Part shown: one piece after another, positions 8,635 through 17,806 of the stretch | Layout of the letters: each line of letters starts with the position of its first letter | Numbering within the stretch: the stretch's first letter is position 1 | Origin: an uncultured Clostridia bacterium | GTDB taxonomy: Bacteria > Bacillota > Clostridia > Oscillospirales > Ruminococcaceae | Direction of reading: 5' to 3' | Length of the DNA: 64,000 nucleotides | Assembly (NCBI GenBank): GCA_947630845.1 | Contig: CANRJB010000013.1 | Location: forward strand, 1 to 64,000 | Made by a program: the position numbers and the translations under genes | Notes under the pieces: generated by a model | What the model saw: the letters and a program-made list of their open reading frames with translations, nothing else | What the model was told of the DNA's origin: nothing | Database searches by the model: none

Positions 8635-10482
8635 ATGAGTAAGGAACTGGATGAGCTGCTTGACAAGCTGCTCAGGGAAATACCGGAAACGGAATCGTCA
8701 CCCGAACCGCCCAAGCCCACAAAAGCTGCCTTTCAGCAGGCAGAACGCATTGCAAAGAATGTGGAGCAGGACAAGGAAGCATGGCGGCTGCCGCCGGAAG
8801 AACCAAAGGTGGAAATTCCTGAACCGCCGCAGCATGACCCTGTTATTGTGCCGCCGCCGATCAGCCATTTTACAAATATACCATCCCAGAATCCTGCCAT
8901 CCGCATGCGTGACAGACTGGAGGATACGGCACTTCCCAAGCCCGATCTGGAGCGTAAGCCGACACAGATCATGGATGTCCATCCCAAGCCCGACCCAGCC
9001 AAAAGGAAAAAGCGTAAAAAAAAATCCGGCACATCCTATGAGGATGTGCGCCGGATGATTCCTGATATGGACAAGCCTAAACAAAAAGTGCCGCATGTTC
9101 CAGCAGAACCGGCAGCGGATATTGGTTCGGAAGCACACCAGCAGGAGATACGGGACAGGGCAGAGCGCATCCGGGAACAGCTTCGCAAGCGTGAATATGA
9201 GTCGCTGCCGCCGCAGCCCGATACCATGACCGTCACACAGGAGGACTCCGATATGCAGGAGTCCATCCGCCGTCAAGTCAACAAGGCATTTGCGCAGGAT
9301 AAAACCGAACAGGAGAAGAAAAAATCCGAACAACCGGATCTACACCATCTGTCTGCACCGGAACAGAAGGAAAAACGAGAGAGAAAAAACTCTTTTTTCG
9401 GACGCCGGAAACAGAAAAAGGAAAAAAAATCCGAAGAGGACGACACCCCCACTGACTGGAGAACTCTGGTTGCTCCGCCGAAGGAAGGGGCTGATATCCG
9501 GGAGATCGTGAATACGATGGATGAGGGGAGTATGGATGAGGAGGATGACCTCTATCCTGTTCCGCCCGTGGAAACGATTCCGGAAAAATCACCGATACCG
9601 GAAAATACCGTACTTTCCCCCACACCCGACCCTGAAGCACCACCTGTCCCTGAACCGGAAACACCCTCCATGCCTGAGCCCGAAGCACCGCCTATCCCTG
9701 ACCCCGAAACACCGCCTATGCCGCAGTCGATCGGTGATGCATTCCGTGAAGCACTTGATGAAAGTGCGCAGGAACTTGCGGAGATGCGTACAGAACCGCT
9801 GCCTGAGCCGGGAGAACTGGTCAAGACACATTTCCTGCGGCGACATTCCTATTTTTTGGCAGGCATCATCTGTTTTCTGCTTGCTCTGGTGGGACTGGTT
9901 ACCTGTATCCGCTGGGGATGGCAGGGAGTATGGCATTTTGCCGGAAGCTCCTCACTGCGGCAGCAGTTGGAAGATGTGATCTATCCGGCAGCGGTCGTTG
10001 ATCTGCCTGCGTTTGAAACACCGGGAGAGCTGGACGCCGGCAGCCTGATGTCGGCAGCAATGGTGGACATATTGATGTATGATGATCTGGGTATTTATGA
10101 GGAGAGCTTTGATGTCATCTCCATCCCGGCGGCTGATGTGATGACAAGAACACAGCAGATGTTCGGGACAGATTTCAAAACGGAATATGACACGCTCCAT
10201 GCAGCAGGAGAGACATTCTACTTTGACAGTACAAGCGGCTGTTACAATGTCCCGGTATCTCCTGTGATCTTCTCCTATTCGCCGGAGATCACAGATATCC
10301 ACAGAGAGGACGGTATCTGTACAGTGACGGTGCTGTACCGCAGCGATATGGCAAAATGGCAGGAACATTCGGTCAATTTCCAGAGAAGCGGTGACAAGAC
10401 CATGAAAGTTACACTGAAAGAAAACGGCGATTCCTACCAGATCACAAAAATTGAAAATGTTCAGTCTGATGAAGGCGAATGA
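8635..10482 (+). CDS. Single-pass membrane protein with proline-rich cytosolic region
   Basis: 615 residues, family not recognised. The first ~400 residues are hydrophilic and charged, with basic KRKKRKKK near 123-130, several Glu/Lys-rich stretches, and a Pro-Glu-Pro repeat region (about 322-365) with units such as PEPETPSMPEPEAPPIP. One transmembrane helix follows (about 404-425), then ~190 residues that would lie outside the cell. The start lies 10 bp after the proA stop with a GGTGA ribosome site. The layout (long low-complexity cytosolic arm, one helix, small external domain) resembles sensors or scaffold proteins, but that is inference. It shares the operon with proA and tyrA. Confidence 0.8.
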   Translation: MSKELDELLDKLLREIPETESSPEPPKPTKAAFQQAERIAKNVEQDKEAWRLPPEEPKVEIPEPPQHDPVIVPPPISHFTNIPSQNPAIRMRDRLEDTALPKPDLERKPTQIMDVHPKPDPAKRKKRKKKSGTSYEDVRRMIPDMDKPKQKVPHVPAEPAADIGSEAHQQEIRDRAERIREQLRKREYESLPPQPDTMTVTQEDSDMQESIRRQVNKAFAQDKTEQEKKKSEQPDLHHLSAPEQKEKRERKNSFFGRRKQKKEKKSEEDDTPTDWRTLVAPPKEGADIREIVNTMDEGSMDEEDDLYPVPPVETIPEKSPIPENTVLSPTPDPEAPPVPEPETPSMPEPEAPPIPDPETPPMPQSIGDAFREALDESAQELAEMRTEPLPEPGELVKTHFLRRHSYFLAGIICFLLALVGLVTCIRWGWQGVWHFAGSSSLRQQLEDVIYPAAVVDLPAFETPGELDAGSLMSAAMVDILMYDDLGIYEESFDVISIPAADVMTRTQQMFGTDFKTEYDTLHAAGETFYFDSTSGCYNVPVSPVIFSYSPEITDIHREDGICTVTVLYRSDMAKWQEHSVNFQRSGDKTMKVTLKENGDSYQITKIENVQSDEGE

Positions 10483-10501
10483 TAAGAAAGGATGGGAACG
10501 G

Positions 10502-11389
10502 ATGAAAGTACTGATCGCCGGCATGGGTCTGATCGGAGGTTCGATCTGCAAGGCACTCCATGCCTATACAGACCACGGCGTCTATGGATGGAACAGAAGT
10601 CCACAGACTGCGCAGAGGGCACTGGAGGAGCATGTCATTGATGGCATCGTGCAGGAGGATTGCAGTGGGTTTGATATGATCATTGTGTGTCTGTATCCGG
10701 AGAATGTCCGTGAGTGGGTAAAGGCGCATGTCGGAACGATGTCGGAAGGGACGATCGTCATTGATGTAAGCGGTGTCAAGACCGACTTGCCGGAGGAGAT
10801 GCATAAACTCTGTGAGATGCACGGTGTCCATTATCTGAGTACCCATCCCATGGCAGGCAAGGAGAAAGCAGGCTATGCGGTGTCTGATGAGGATCTGTAT
10901 CAGGGGGCAAATTTTATTATGACACCTTTGCCGGAGACACCAAAATATGTCATTGCACAAGTAAAGAATGTGGCGCATCAGATCGGATTCCGGCGTTTCG
11001 TCATCACAACCCCGGAGATGCATGACCGGATGATCGCCTACACTTCGCAGCTTGCGCATGTGGTGTCAAGCAGCTATGTGGAAAGTCCGGTAATTGAACT
11101 GGAAAGCGGATTTTCAGGCGGCAGCTTTCATGACATGACACGCATTGCTACAATGAACGAAGATATGTGGACGCAGCTTTTCATGGAAAACCGGGTCAGC
11201 CTGCTCATGGAGCTGGACATTCTGATGAAAAACCTTGGAGAGTACCGAAAGGCACTTGCCGACGCAGATGAAGAGCAAATTTATAAACTTATCAGACAGG
11301 GACGTCTGCGCAAGGAACAGAACCTTGAAAACCGCAGAAATGCACCTTCTGTTATTGATCTGACGGAAAAGGAACTGACGCCGACGTGA
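10502..11389 (+). CDS. tyrA: Prephenate dehydrogenase
   Basis: 295 residues, the NAD(P)-dependent dehydrogenase that oxidatively decarboxylates prephenate to 4-hydroxyphenylpyruvate in tyrosine synthesis. Visible: the N-terminal Rossmann motif IAGMGLIGGSICKAL, DVSGVKTDL, and the substrate-binding THPMAGKEKAGY containing the conserved His. The helical dimerisation domain contains the family's TSQLAHVVSS and GFSGGSFHDMTRIA. The start at 10502 has AAAGGA at 10487-10492; the in-frame ATG at 10451 lies inside the previous gene. The stop codon lies within a terminator stem. No chorismate mutase or ACT domain is fused. Confidence 0.94.
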   Translation: MKVLIAGMGLIGGSICKALHAYTDHGVYGWNRSPQTAQRALEEHVIDGIVQEDCSGFDMIIVCLYPENVREWVKAHVGTMSEGTIVIDVSGVKTDLPEEMHKLCEMHGVHYLSTHPMAGKEKAGYAVSDEDLYQGANFIMTPLPETPKYVIAQVKNVAHQIGFRRFVITTPEMHDRMIAYTSQLAHVVSSSYVESPVIELESGFSGGSFHDMTRIATMNEDMWTQLFMENRVSLLMELDILMKNLGEYRKALADADEEQIYKLIRQGRLRKEQNLENRRNAPSVIDLTEKELTPT

Positions 11390-11401
11390 AAACGTCGGCG
11401 T
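11378..11401 (+). terminator. Intrinsic terminator built over the tyrA stop codon
   Basis: A perfect 10-bp GC-rich stem (ACGCCGACGT at 11378-11387 with its complement 11392-11401) has a GAAA loop and is followed by TATTTG. The last codons and the first base of the TGA form the 5' arm, so ribosomes reaching the stop would unfold the stem. Confidence 0.75.
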
Positions 11402-11471
11402 TATTTGTCATACCAGATGCACCATCTCTCCGACAGACGCATATACTGTGGTGAAAGGAGAGGATGAAACG

Positions 11472-13310
11472 ATGTGCGGAATCGCAGGGGTGATCTCCTA
11501 CCGGACGATGCTGCGTGATAAGGAGCGGTATTTTACGCAGATGCAGAACAGCATCGTCCGCAGAGGTCCGGACCAGAAAGGGATGTATCTGTCTGAACAT
11601 GCGGCACTCCTACATACACGGCTTGCGGTCATTGACCCGGAAAACGGCATCCAGCCGATGCAGTTTTTTTATCAGAATGAGCTGTACACCATCATCTACA
11701 ACGGCGAACTGTACAATACCTCTGAGCTGCGTACAAGGCTGCAAAAGGAGGGCTTTACATTCGACACCACATCCGATACCGAAGTGCTGCTCAAAGCCTA
11801 TGCCTGCTATGGGGAAGAATGTGTGGAGCTGCTCAACGGCATCTTTGCATTTGCCGTCTGGGAGCAGGAACGGCAGCGGCTCTTTCTTGCAAGGGACAGG
11901 ATCGGTGTCAAGCCATTGTTCTATCATCTGACACCAGAGCGTCTGGTATTTGGATCGGAGCTGAAATGCATTCTGAAATATCCTGATGTGCCGCATGAGA
12001 TCGACATGGACGGCATCAGTCAGATACTGCTGTTCGGACCGGGACGGACACCGGGCTGCGGTGTATTCCGGGGCATGCAGGAGATACCGCCGGCGCATTG
12101 TGCCTGCTACACAAAGGAGAGCGGACTGCATGTCCGCTGCTACTGGAAACTGGAGGCAAAGGAACATCCGGATAATTTTGAACAGACTGTGGAATATGTA
12201 CGTTATCTGCTGACGGATGCCATCCGGAGACAGCTTGTGTCGGATGTGCCGATCGGGACATTTCTGTCGGGTGGGTTAGATTCAAGTCTGATCTCCTCTG
12301 TGGCAGCACGGGAATTTGCAAAAGAAGGCAGACGGCTGCATACCTTCTCGGTAGACTATACGGACAATGACAAATACTTCCAGAAAAGCAAATTCCAACC
12401 CAACAGCGACCCTGCCTACATCCGCCGGATGCAGACATATTTAGATGCCGAGCATCACTGGACAGTCATAGATACCCCACGCCTTGCGGTAGCACTGTTT
12501 GATGCGGTCGATGCAAGAGATCTGCCGGGGATGGTAGATGTAGACTCGTCACTGCTGCTGTTCTGCGGGGAGATCAAAAAGCATGTGACAGTTGCCTTGT
12601 CGGGAGAATGTGCCGATGAGCTGTTCGGTGGATATCCGTGGTACCGTGACCCGGAGATACGGGCTGCATATGGATTCCCGTGGTCACAGAGTACGGCATA
12701 CAGACTGTCTTTTGCAAAACCGGAAATTGCAGAGGTGTTGGAACAGCGTGGAGATGTGGACAGAGAATACAGAGCCACCCTTGAACGTGCGGCGAAATGT
12801 TCCGGCGAATCCGCTACAGAACAGCGCATGCGTGAAATGATGCGTCTGAATCTGGACTGGTTCATGCAGACATTGCTTGACCGGAAGGACAGAATGAGCA
12901 TGTACCATGCCTTAGAGGTACGTGTACCATTCTGCGACTACCGGATCGCACAGTATCTGTATAATGTGCCGTGGGAATTCAAGGAATATAAGGGCTATGA
13001 GAAGGGCTTGCTGCGTGAGGCAATGCGTGATTATCTGCCGGATGAAGTACTCTGGCGGAAGAAAAGCCCCTACCCCAAGACCCATAATCCGAATTATCTC
13101 ACCGCCGTCACGACACTGTTAGAAGAACGTCTGCGCAACCCGGATGCGCCGTTGCTGCAATTTGTCCGCAGGGATGCATTACAACAGCTTATGTATGGCG
13201 AAGACAATGTGCAGTGGTACGGACAGCTCATGACCAAGCCGCAAACGATCGCTTATTTTGTGCAGACGGACTACTGGTTGGAACAATACAATGTAAAGGT
13301 CGTCCTGTGA
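11472..13310 (+). CDS. asnB: Asparagine synthetase (glutamine-hydrolysing)
   Basis: 612 residues. The N-terminal class II glutaminase begins directly with the catalytic Cys (MCGIAGVIS) and carries RRGPDQKG and YNGELYN. The C-terminal synthetase domain has the PP-loop FLSGGLDSSLISS near residue 265 and SGECADELFGGYPW. It makes asparagine from aspartate, glutamine and ATP in the cytosol. The start at 11472 is set by the need for Cys2 and by AAAGGAG at 11454-11460; the ATG-like extension from 11448 would block the active site. It sits behind the tyrA terminator. No obvious promoter was found in the short gap. Confidence 0.95.
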   Translation: MCGIAGVISYRTMLRDKERYFTQMQNSIVRRGPDQKGMYLSEHAALLHTRLAVIDPENGIQPMQFFYQNELYTIIYNGELYNTSELRTRLQKEGFTFDTTSDTEVLLKAYACYGEECVELLNGIFAFAVWEQERQRLFLARDRIGVKPLFYHLTPERLVFGSELKCILKYPDVPHEIDMDGISQILLFGPGRTPGCGVFRGMQEIPPAHCACYTKESGLHVRCYWKLEAKEHPDNFEQTVEYVRYLLTDAIRRQLVSDVPIGTFLSGGLDSSLISSVAAREFAKEGRRLHTFSVDYTDNDKYFQKSKFQPNSDPAYIRRMQTYLDAEHHWTVIDTPRLAVALFDAVDARDLPGMVDVDSSLLLFCGEIKKHVTVALSGECADELFGGYPWYRDPEIRAAYGFPWSQSTAYRLSFAKPEIAEVLEQRGDVDREYRATLERAAKCSGESATEQRMREMMRLNLDWFMQTLLDRKDRMSMYHALEVRVPFCDYRIAQYLYNVPWEFKEYKGYEKGLLREAMRDYLPDEVLWRKKSPYPKTHNPNYLTAVTTLLEERLRNPDAPLLQFVRRDALQQLMYGEDNVQWYGQLMTKPQTIAYFVQTDYWLEQYNVKVVL

Positions 13311-13312
13311 TA

Positions 13313-13341
13313 TTGACATGCTCTCCTCACCATGCTATAAT
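13313..13341 (+). promoter_or_regulatory. Consensus promoter of the MutS-like gene
   Basis: TTGACA (13313-13318) and TATAAT (13336-13341) match the consensus exactly, with a 17-bp spacer and extended TGC. It begins 3 bp after the asnB stop. Confidence 0.9.
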
Positions 13342-13372
13342 GGAAGGAGAGTTTTTTTGCTGGAGGTAAAAC

Positions 13373-14947
13373 ATGAACATCCGGAATTTCAGCCTGCTCT
13401 GCCCCGACGATACGGACGGCAGCATCCAGATCAGTGAACAGACTGCACATGATCTTGCCATTACATTTGTGGCTACACATGCGGCTGCCCATGAGGGGGA
13501 GATACACATTCTCAGCCGCATCCTGCGCACAATGCCGACAGACCCGGCAGTCGTCCGCTATCGGCAGGCAGTTTACCGGGACTTGCGGAACGTACCGGAG
13601 GTATGTGCGGCATGCTATGAAATTTTCGACACGATGCGGTTCTATGCAGCGGATGCGCCGAAGGGACGTGCCGGAATATGGGAGCTGCTCGACTATTTCA
13701 AGATGCTCGACAACTACATCCGTTCTGTCTCAGCCTTGCAAAGAGAACTGAAAGATCATGATTTCCAGTCAGAAGGCATGCAGCATCTGCGGACACTGAT
13801 CAATGCCATTGATGCAGATGAGAACTTCCGGGCATTGTCGGAAGATATTGCCCGTCTGGGGGAGGACATCAGCGTTGTCCGGAGCATGACGATCGGTGTG
13901 AATTTTGACAGTGATCTGCGTCCGGCAGAGGTCGGCATCCTCTCTCTGAATGACTATCCGTTCACGGAGCAGGGCTTGCTGGAAAAATTCCTGCGCCGTC
14001 ATAAAAAACAGAATGCCGCTCTGCAAACGACCTTTGTGACCTTTCCACACAAGGAAGGATTTGAGCAGGGCAGAGGACTGATGATGAACACCCTCACAGG
14101 CATCATCGAAGAACTGCTGCCGGAGCTGACGGCAAGGCTGCGCCGCATCCTGCGGAACTACGTAGATACTGACGGCATGGCAATGACACGGCTTGCAGAT
14201 GAATTTCTGTTCTATGTGCGCATGATCGGGCTGGAGGAGAAAATGACGAAGGCAGGGCTGCCGTGCTGTATCCCGGAACTGTCGGAAGGCGAAACTGTAC
14301 TCAAAGATATGTACAATATCCGCCTTGCCCTTTGTGAAAACAATATCATCTGCAATGATCTCACCTTTGCACCTCACAGGGAGATCCTCATCCTGACCGG
14401 TCCCAACAAGGGCGGCAAGACGATTCTGACACAGGGTATCGGGCTTGCATTCCTGTTGTTTCAGCATGGGGTATCCGTGCCATGCAGGGAAGGGAAAATA
14501 CGTCTTTGCGACGGCATCTATACACATTTTCCGGCAGATGAAAACCAGACTGTCACCCTCGGACGGCTTGGTGAGGAGGCAGCACGTCTGAGTGAGATCT
14601 GCAAGACAGCGACCGCTGACAGCCTGCTGCTTTTCAATGAATCTTTCACTACCACAAGCCATTCAGAATCACTCTATATTGCAGAGGATGTTCTGAAATA
14701 CCTCTGTCTGCTCGGCGCAAGGACAGCGTTCAACACGCATATGCATGAGATCGCTGCACATGCCGGAGAGCTTGCACCGACAGGGGCAAAGGGAGGTGCA
14801 GTGAGTGTCGTAATGGGAAAACGTGACGGGAGCAGCCAGTACCGCATCACCTACGGTCAGCCCGACGGACGCAGTGATGCACACGAGATCGCCGCACAAT
14901 ACGGCATCACCTTTGAACAGCTCTCTGAAAATCTGGATAAACCATAA
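13373..14947 (+). CDS. MutS-related ATPase (no mismatch-recognition domain)
   Basis: 524 residues. The C-terminal third is a MutS-type ABC ATPase: Walker A GPNKGGKTILTQG (about 342), a Q-loop region, ABC signature-like LGEEAARLSEI and the Walker B region LLLFNESFTTTS, where Asn-Glu replaces the usual Asp-Glu. Upstream are helical lever/clamp-like segments, but there is no MutS domain I mismatch-binding Phe-x-Glu region and no C-terminal Smr nuclease. So it is neither MutS1 nor MutS2. MutS-like proteins of this size with a NE variant are common in Firmicutes and have no settled role. Ribosome site GGAGGT; own consensus promoter and terminator, so monocistronic. Confidence 0.85.
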   Translation: MNIRNFSLLCPDDTDGSIQISEQTAHDLAITFVATHAAAHEGEIHILSRILRTMPTDPAVVRYRQAVYRDLRNVPEVCAACYEIFDTMRFYAADAPKGRAGIWELLDYFKMLDNYIRSVSALQRELKDHDFQSEGMQHLRTLINAIDADENFRALSEDIARLGEDISVVRSMTIGVNFDSDLRPAEVGILSLNDYPFTEQGLLEKFLRRHKKQNAALQTTFVTFPHKEGFEQGRGLMMNTLTGIIEELLPELTARLRRILRNYVDTDGMAMTRLADEFLFYVRMIGLEEKMTKAGLPCCIPELSEGETVLKDMYNIRLALCENNIICNDLTFAPHREILILTGPNKGGKTILTQGIGLAFLLFQHGVSVPCREGKIRLCDGIYTHFPADENQTVTLGRLGEEAARLSEICKTATADSLLLFNESFTTTSHSESLYIAEDVLKYLCLLGARTAFNTHMHEIAAHAGELAPTGAKGGAVSVVMGKRDGSSQYRITYGQPDGRSDAHEIAAQYGITFEQLSENLDKP

Positions 14948-14978
14948 GGACGGACTCCTGCGAGTCCGTCCCTTTCTA
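14948..14978 (+). terminator. Intrinsic terminator after the MutS-like gene
   Basis: A perfect 10-bp stem GGACGGACTC (14948-14957) with its complement (14962-14971), CTGC loop, then CCTTTCT. It begins directly after the TAA. Confidence 0.85.
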
Positions 14979-15051
14979 TACAGGATCCTGATGCTGCTTT
15001 CAGCAGCTGCACTCTGTCTGCCGGAATGCAAAGAATCGGTATCAAACAGCA

Positions 15052-15720
15052 TCATTTCGCCAGTATCTCATCAATGCGGTCACATAGCTCCGCATGGATG
15101 CTCTCCACTGACCGCAGTACCCCATTTTCACAGCAGTCCAGTATCTGCCATGCGGCACAGGGGTCATGCGATGCAGCATAGAAAGCAGCCTCCCGGCATT
15201 GCCGCAGATAGTCAGGCGCAGACTCGTGGATATCCTTTCCCTGCGAGCTGCCGGCATATCGCTCTTCAAGCAGTTTCTGTGACACGTCCACCGGCACATC
15301 CAGAAACAGTACAGCATCCGGTTCCGGAATGCCGAGCTTGCGGTACTCATAATCATACAGCCATGTACAGAACGCATCCCAGTCAGCCCTGTCAAGCTTC
15401 GTCATCTGGTAGACAACATTCGAGGTAGTATAGCGTGCTGAGATGAGGTCACGCCCGGCGGCATAGTCCACGATCCAGTCCTTCCGGTAGCTGATATATC
15501 GGTCGATCGCATAAAAACTGCTTGCGGAGCAGGCACTGTGCATGGGATCAGTGTCCGGGATCCTGCCGTTCAGGTACTCCTGAACGATCTCTCCAGACTG
15601 TGATGCATAATTGGGAAATGTCAGAAAGCGGCATTCCGCATAGCTGTCCTTCAGCAGCGAAAGCTGGGTACTCTTGCCACTGCCATCCAGTCCTTCAATG
15701 ATGATGATATGTCCGTGCAT
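15052..15720 (-). CDS. tmk: Thymidylate kinase family protein
   Basis: 222 residues. P-loop GLDGSGKST at the N-terminus, the DRYISYRKD motif that binds the nucleotide substrate, a lid-like segment around ERYAGSSQGKD, and LFLDVPVD. The family phosphorylates dTMP to dTDP. The sequence is somewhat divergent, so a related deoxynucleoside monophosphate kinase is possible. AAGGAG (15727-15732) sets the start at 15720 rather than the longer reading to 15804. The membrane acyltransferase-like gene is 10 bp upstream, so both are probably cotranscribed. Confidence 0.88.
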   Translation of the reverse strand: MHGHIIIIEGLDGSGKSTQLSLLKDSYAECRFLTFPNYASQSGEIVQEYLNGRIPDTDPMHSACSASSFYAIDRYISYRKDWIVDYAAGRDLISARYTTSNVVYQMTKLDRADWDAFCTWLYDYEYRKLGIPEPDAVLFLDVPVDVSQKLLEERYAGSSQGKDIHESAPDYLRQCREAAFYAASHDPCAAWQILDCCENGVLRSVESIHAELCDRIDEILAK

Positions 15721-15730
15721 GTTCTTCTCC

Positions 15731-16513
15731 TTATTGTAACAGATGCCATACATACAGCAGCCCGTAGACTGCCGGCTGATGGACAATATAACATTCCAGT
15801 GCATGTCTGCCGATGAAATTCAGTCCCGGAATTCCCTTCCAGCGAACGGAAAGAACAATTTTCCCGATCATCTGATATACAAAAAATCCCGTCAGAAACA
15901 AAAACAGCCACGGCAGCAATGCGAAATAATCCGTTGAATAAAAGTCCGTCTGCGGAAATCCGAGATAGGCAGTCGCATAATTCTGATACAGCCAGTCCGG
16001 CAGTCTGATGAGCTCAAACTTCCAGATACCCAAAAATCCTCTGTTGACATGTCTTGTGAACCCGAACAGCAGCAGCGACACGATGCCGCCGGCAACTGCC
16101 GGAATCTTGGTGAGAAACGGCTTGCACAGCCCTACGAGCAGCATAGAAGAGCCGATGAGGGTAAGTACCCCGAACCAGATCTGCTCATCTGGCATGCACA
16201 ATACTGTTACCAGTGTAATGCCTGCACCGAGCAGAAAGACGACTGCCCCCCTCCGTACCGTATGTCTGCCCATACCGGAGCAGAATCCGGACAGCAGGAT
16301 AAAGGTGCAGCAGATCCATTGCTGCCATGCATATGCTGCTGTTCCGTGATACCATTCCCAGTCCACGCCGAACAGGTACACTAAATCCCAGACTGCATGG
16401 TACAGAATCATGTTGATGACCGTAAATCCACGCAGGGTATCCAGCATTGCACAGCGGTCGGCTGTCCGTGGAGTGTCAGTTGAACCGGATCTCTGAGATA
16501 CAGGTGTCGTCAT
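15731..16513 (-). CDS. Membrane protein, DUF1624/HGSNAT-like acyltransferase family
   Basis: About 260 residues with six or seven membrane helices. The N-terminal segment ML-DTLRGFTVINMILYHAVWDL is the hallmark of the heparan-alpha-glucosaminide N-acetyltransferase-like (DUF1624) family, with the conserved Arg-Gly and the His of LYH. Such proteins are thought to acylate surface glycans, but the bacterial substrates are unknown. The start is uncertain. 16513 has GAGGG at suitable spacing and overlaps the upstream lipoprotein gene by 38 bp; 16447 would avoid the overlap but lacks a ribosome site. Confidence 0.8.
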   Translation of the reverse strand: MTTPVSQRSGSTDTPRTADRCAMLDTLRGFTVINMILYHAVWDLVYLFGVDWEWYHGTAAYAWQQWICCTFILLSGFCSGMGRHTVRRGAVVFLLGAGITLVTVLCMPDEQIWFGVLTLIGSSMLLVGLCKPFLTKIPAVAGGIVSLLLFGFTRHVNRGFLGIWKFELIRLPDWLYQNYATAYLGFPQTDFYSTDYFALLPWLFLFLTGFFVYQMIGKIVLSVRWKGIPGLNFIGRHALECYIVHQPAVYGLLYVWHLLQ

Positions 16514-17729
16514 ATTTGTTGCCCTCATAGATGCTATTGATGACAAAAGTGATATATCCGGTCTGGATGGAGGGTGACAGACTGATGATACAGGGCTGCT
16601 GGTCGTATTCACCATCGAGCGTGACAGTAAAGCTCTGACCATCGTCATAGCGAATTTCCATTTCCTTGATACGGTTGTTTTTGTAAAAGAGATCAGAATC
16701 ACTGCAAAGCCCATTGTAGATAGTGATGGTAGTGACATCGCCCCCTGTCGGGAGGGATATACTTTCCCCGATGCCGTCGCCGCTCACGCCTTCACTCCAA
16801 CAGGTGGACAGATCTCCGTCAACCGCCTTTTCCGGTTCATAGGTATAATATGCCGATCTGGTCTGGACGGGGGAAAGGATGCTTGATGCGGACGGAGTGA
16901 GCTGCACGGGTATTGCTGTTTTCGGAATTTCTGTTGCCATTGGGGCTTCCGTGGGAGGCTGATCAAAGATATCCGGCAAATCTGCTGACACGTTATCAAG
17001 GTCAACCGTTGAGGAGTAGGGAGTGAAGAGCGTAAAGTCCGGTGTAATACGATTACCCGTCACATAGGCATCACGTGCCTTCGTAGCAGCATCCTCGACA
17101 TACCGTTCACCGGTTTTCTCATTCTCCCAGTAGAATCCAACATCCTGACTACTATCATCTCCACCATATGTCCATACTTCATCTGTGTTGATATTGTAAT
17201 ACCGGAATATTGGCGGATTGCCGATGCCGCAGTATGCGATAATGCCGGAATCATAGAATTCATCTACAAAATCCATACCCTTTTCACTGTAGAAGGTCAG
17301 CTTTGCCGTGTCCGGAAGAACGACAGTATACCTTTCTTCCTCAAAGTTGGTGTCGGAAATAAAATAGCCGCACTTGATGAGCAGCTCACTTAAACCATCC
17401 CGGTTCAGGTCTTCAACAGCATAGGCAAAACCATAGTCAGAACTGAACCGATCCGAATAGTTATTCCAGATTTCCGGGTAGTCATCCGGTCGGTTCAGGA
17501 TATTCTCATACATTGCCAGTGCATCCCCTTCTGTGGTGACAGACAGTTCTGTTGCACTGGTTTCAGGGGCACTGACAACTTCCGGGGCAGTTATCTGCGT
17601 TTCCGCTGTAGTCTCCCGGATACTTTCCTCACGGCTCACACTGCTTTCTTCACCGGATGCAGAACATCCCCAGAGTGCCATACTGCACAGCAGAAGCAAA
17701 GCCACATGAGCTTTCAGATCCCGTTTCAT
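16476..17729 (-). CDS. Lipoprotein with C-terminal discoidin-like glycan-binding domain
   Basis: 417 residues. Lipoprotein signal with lipobox LWGC (Cys about 22), then a Ser/Thr/Glu-rich linker, a middle domain of unknown family containing a Ca-loop-like DLNRDGLSELL, and a C-terminal galactose-binding-like beta-sandwich (about 275-417; TYEPEKAVDGDLSTCW, then ISEIRF at the end). The latter matches the F5/8-type or NADase-type glycan-binding pattern. It is probably anchored on the outer face of the membrane and binds carbohydrate (inference). Ribosome site AAGGGGGA. The downstream gene starts inside its 3' end. Confidence 0.82.
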   Translation of the reverse strand: MKRDLKAHVALLLLCSMALWGCSASGEESSVSREESIRETTAETQITAPEVVSAPETSATELSVTTEGDALAMYENILNRPDDYPEIWNNYSDRFSSDYGFAYAVEDLNRDGLSELLIKCGYFISDTNFEEERYTVVLPDTAKLTFYSEKGMDFVDEFYDSGIIAYCGIGNPPIFRYYNINTDEVWTYGGDDSSQDVGFYWENEKTGERYVEDAATKARDAYVTGNRITPDFTLFTPYSSTVDLDNVSADLPDIFDQPPTEAPMATEIPKTAIPVQLTPSASSILSPVQTRSAYYTYEPEKAVDGDLSTCWSEGVSGDGIGESISLPTGGDVTTITIYNGLCSDSDLFYKNNRIKEMEIRYDDGQSFTVTLDGEYDQQPCIISLSPSIQTGYITFVINSIYEGNKYDDTCISEIRFN

Positions 17730-17767
17730 TGGTATTCCCCCTTGTGTAGTAATACATAGTCTCCGGT

Positions 17768-17794
17768 GTACGCCGCCGTGATGCGGCGGCGTAC
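17768..17794 (-). other. GC-rich hairpin in the intercistronic leader of the lipoprotein gene
   Basis: A perfect 10-bp inverted repeat GTACGCCGCC / GGCGGCGTAC with a 7-nt loop, between the PIN-like gene stop (17807) and the lipoprotein start (17729). No T-run follows on the minus strand, so a processing or stability element is as likely as a terminator. Confidence 0.55.
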
Positions 17795-17806
17795 TTACAA
17801 GCTCTG

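Noticed and set aside
7473..8720. Open frame of 415 codons opposite proA
   Set aside because: Antisense of a full proA with all family motifs.
16514..16738. N-terminal extension of the DUF1624-like protein to 16738
   Set aside because: It would lie wholly inside the lipoprotein gene, and has no hydrophobic or conserved features; the family start matches 16513 or 16447.
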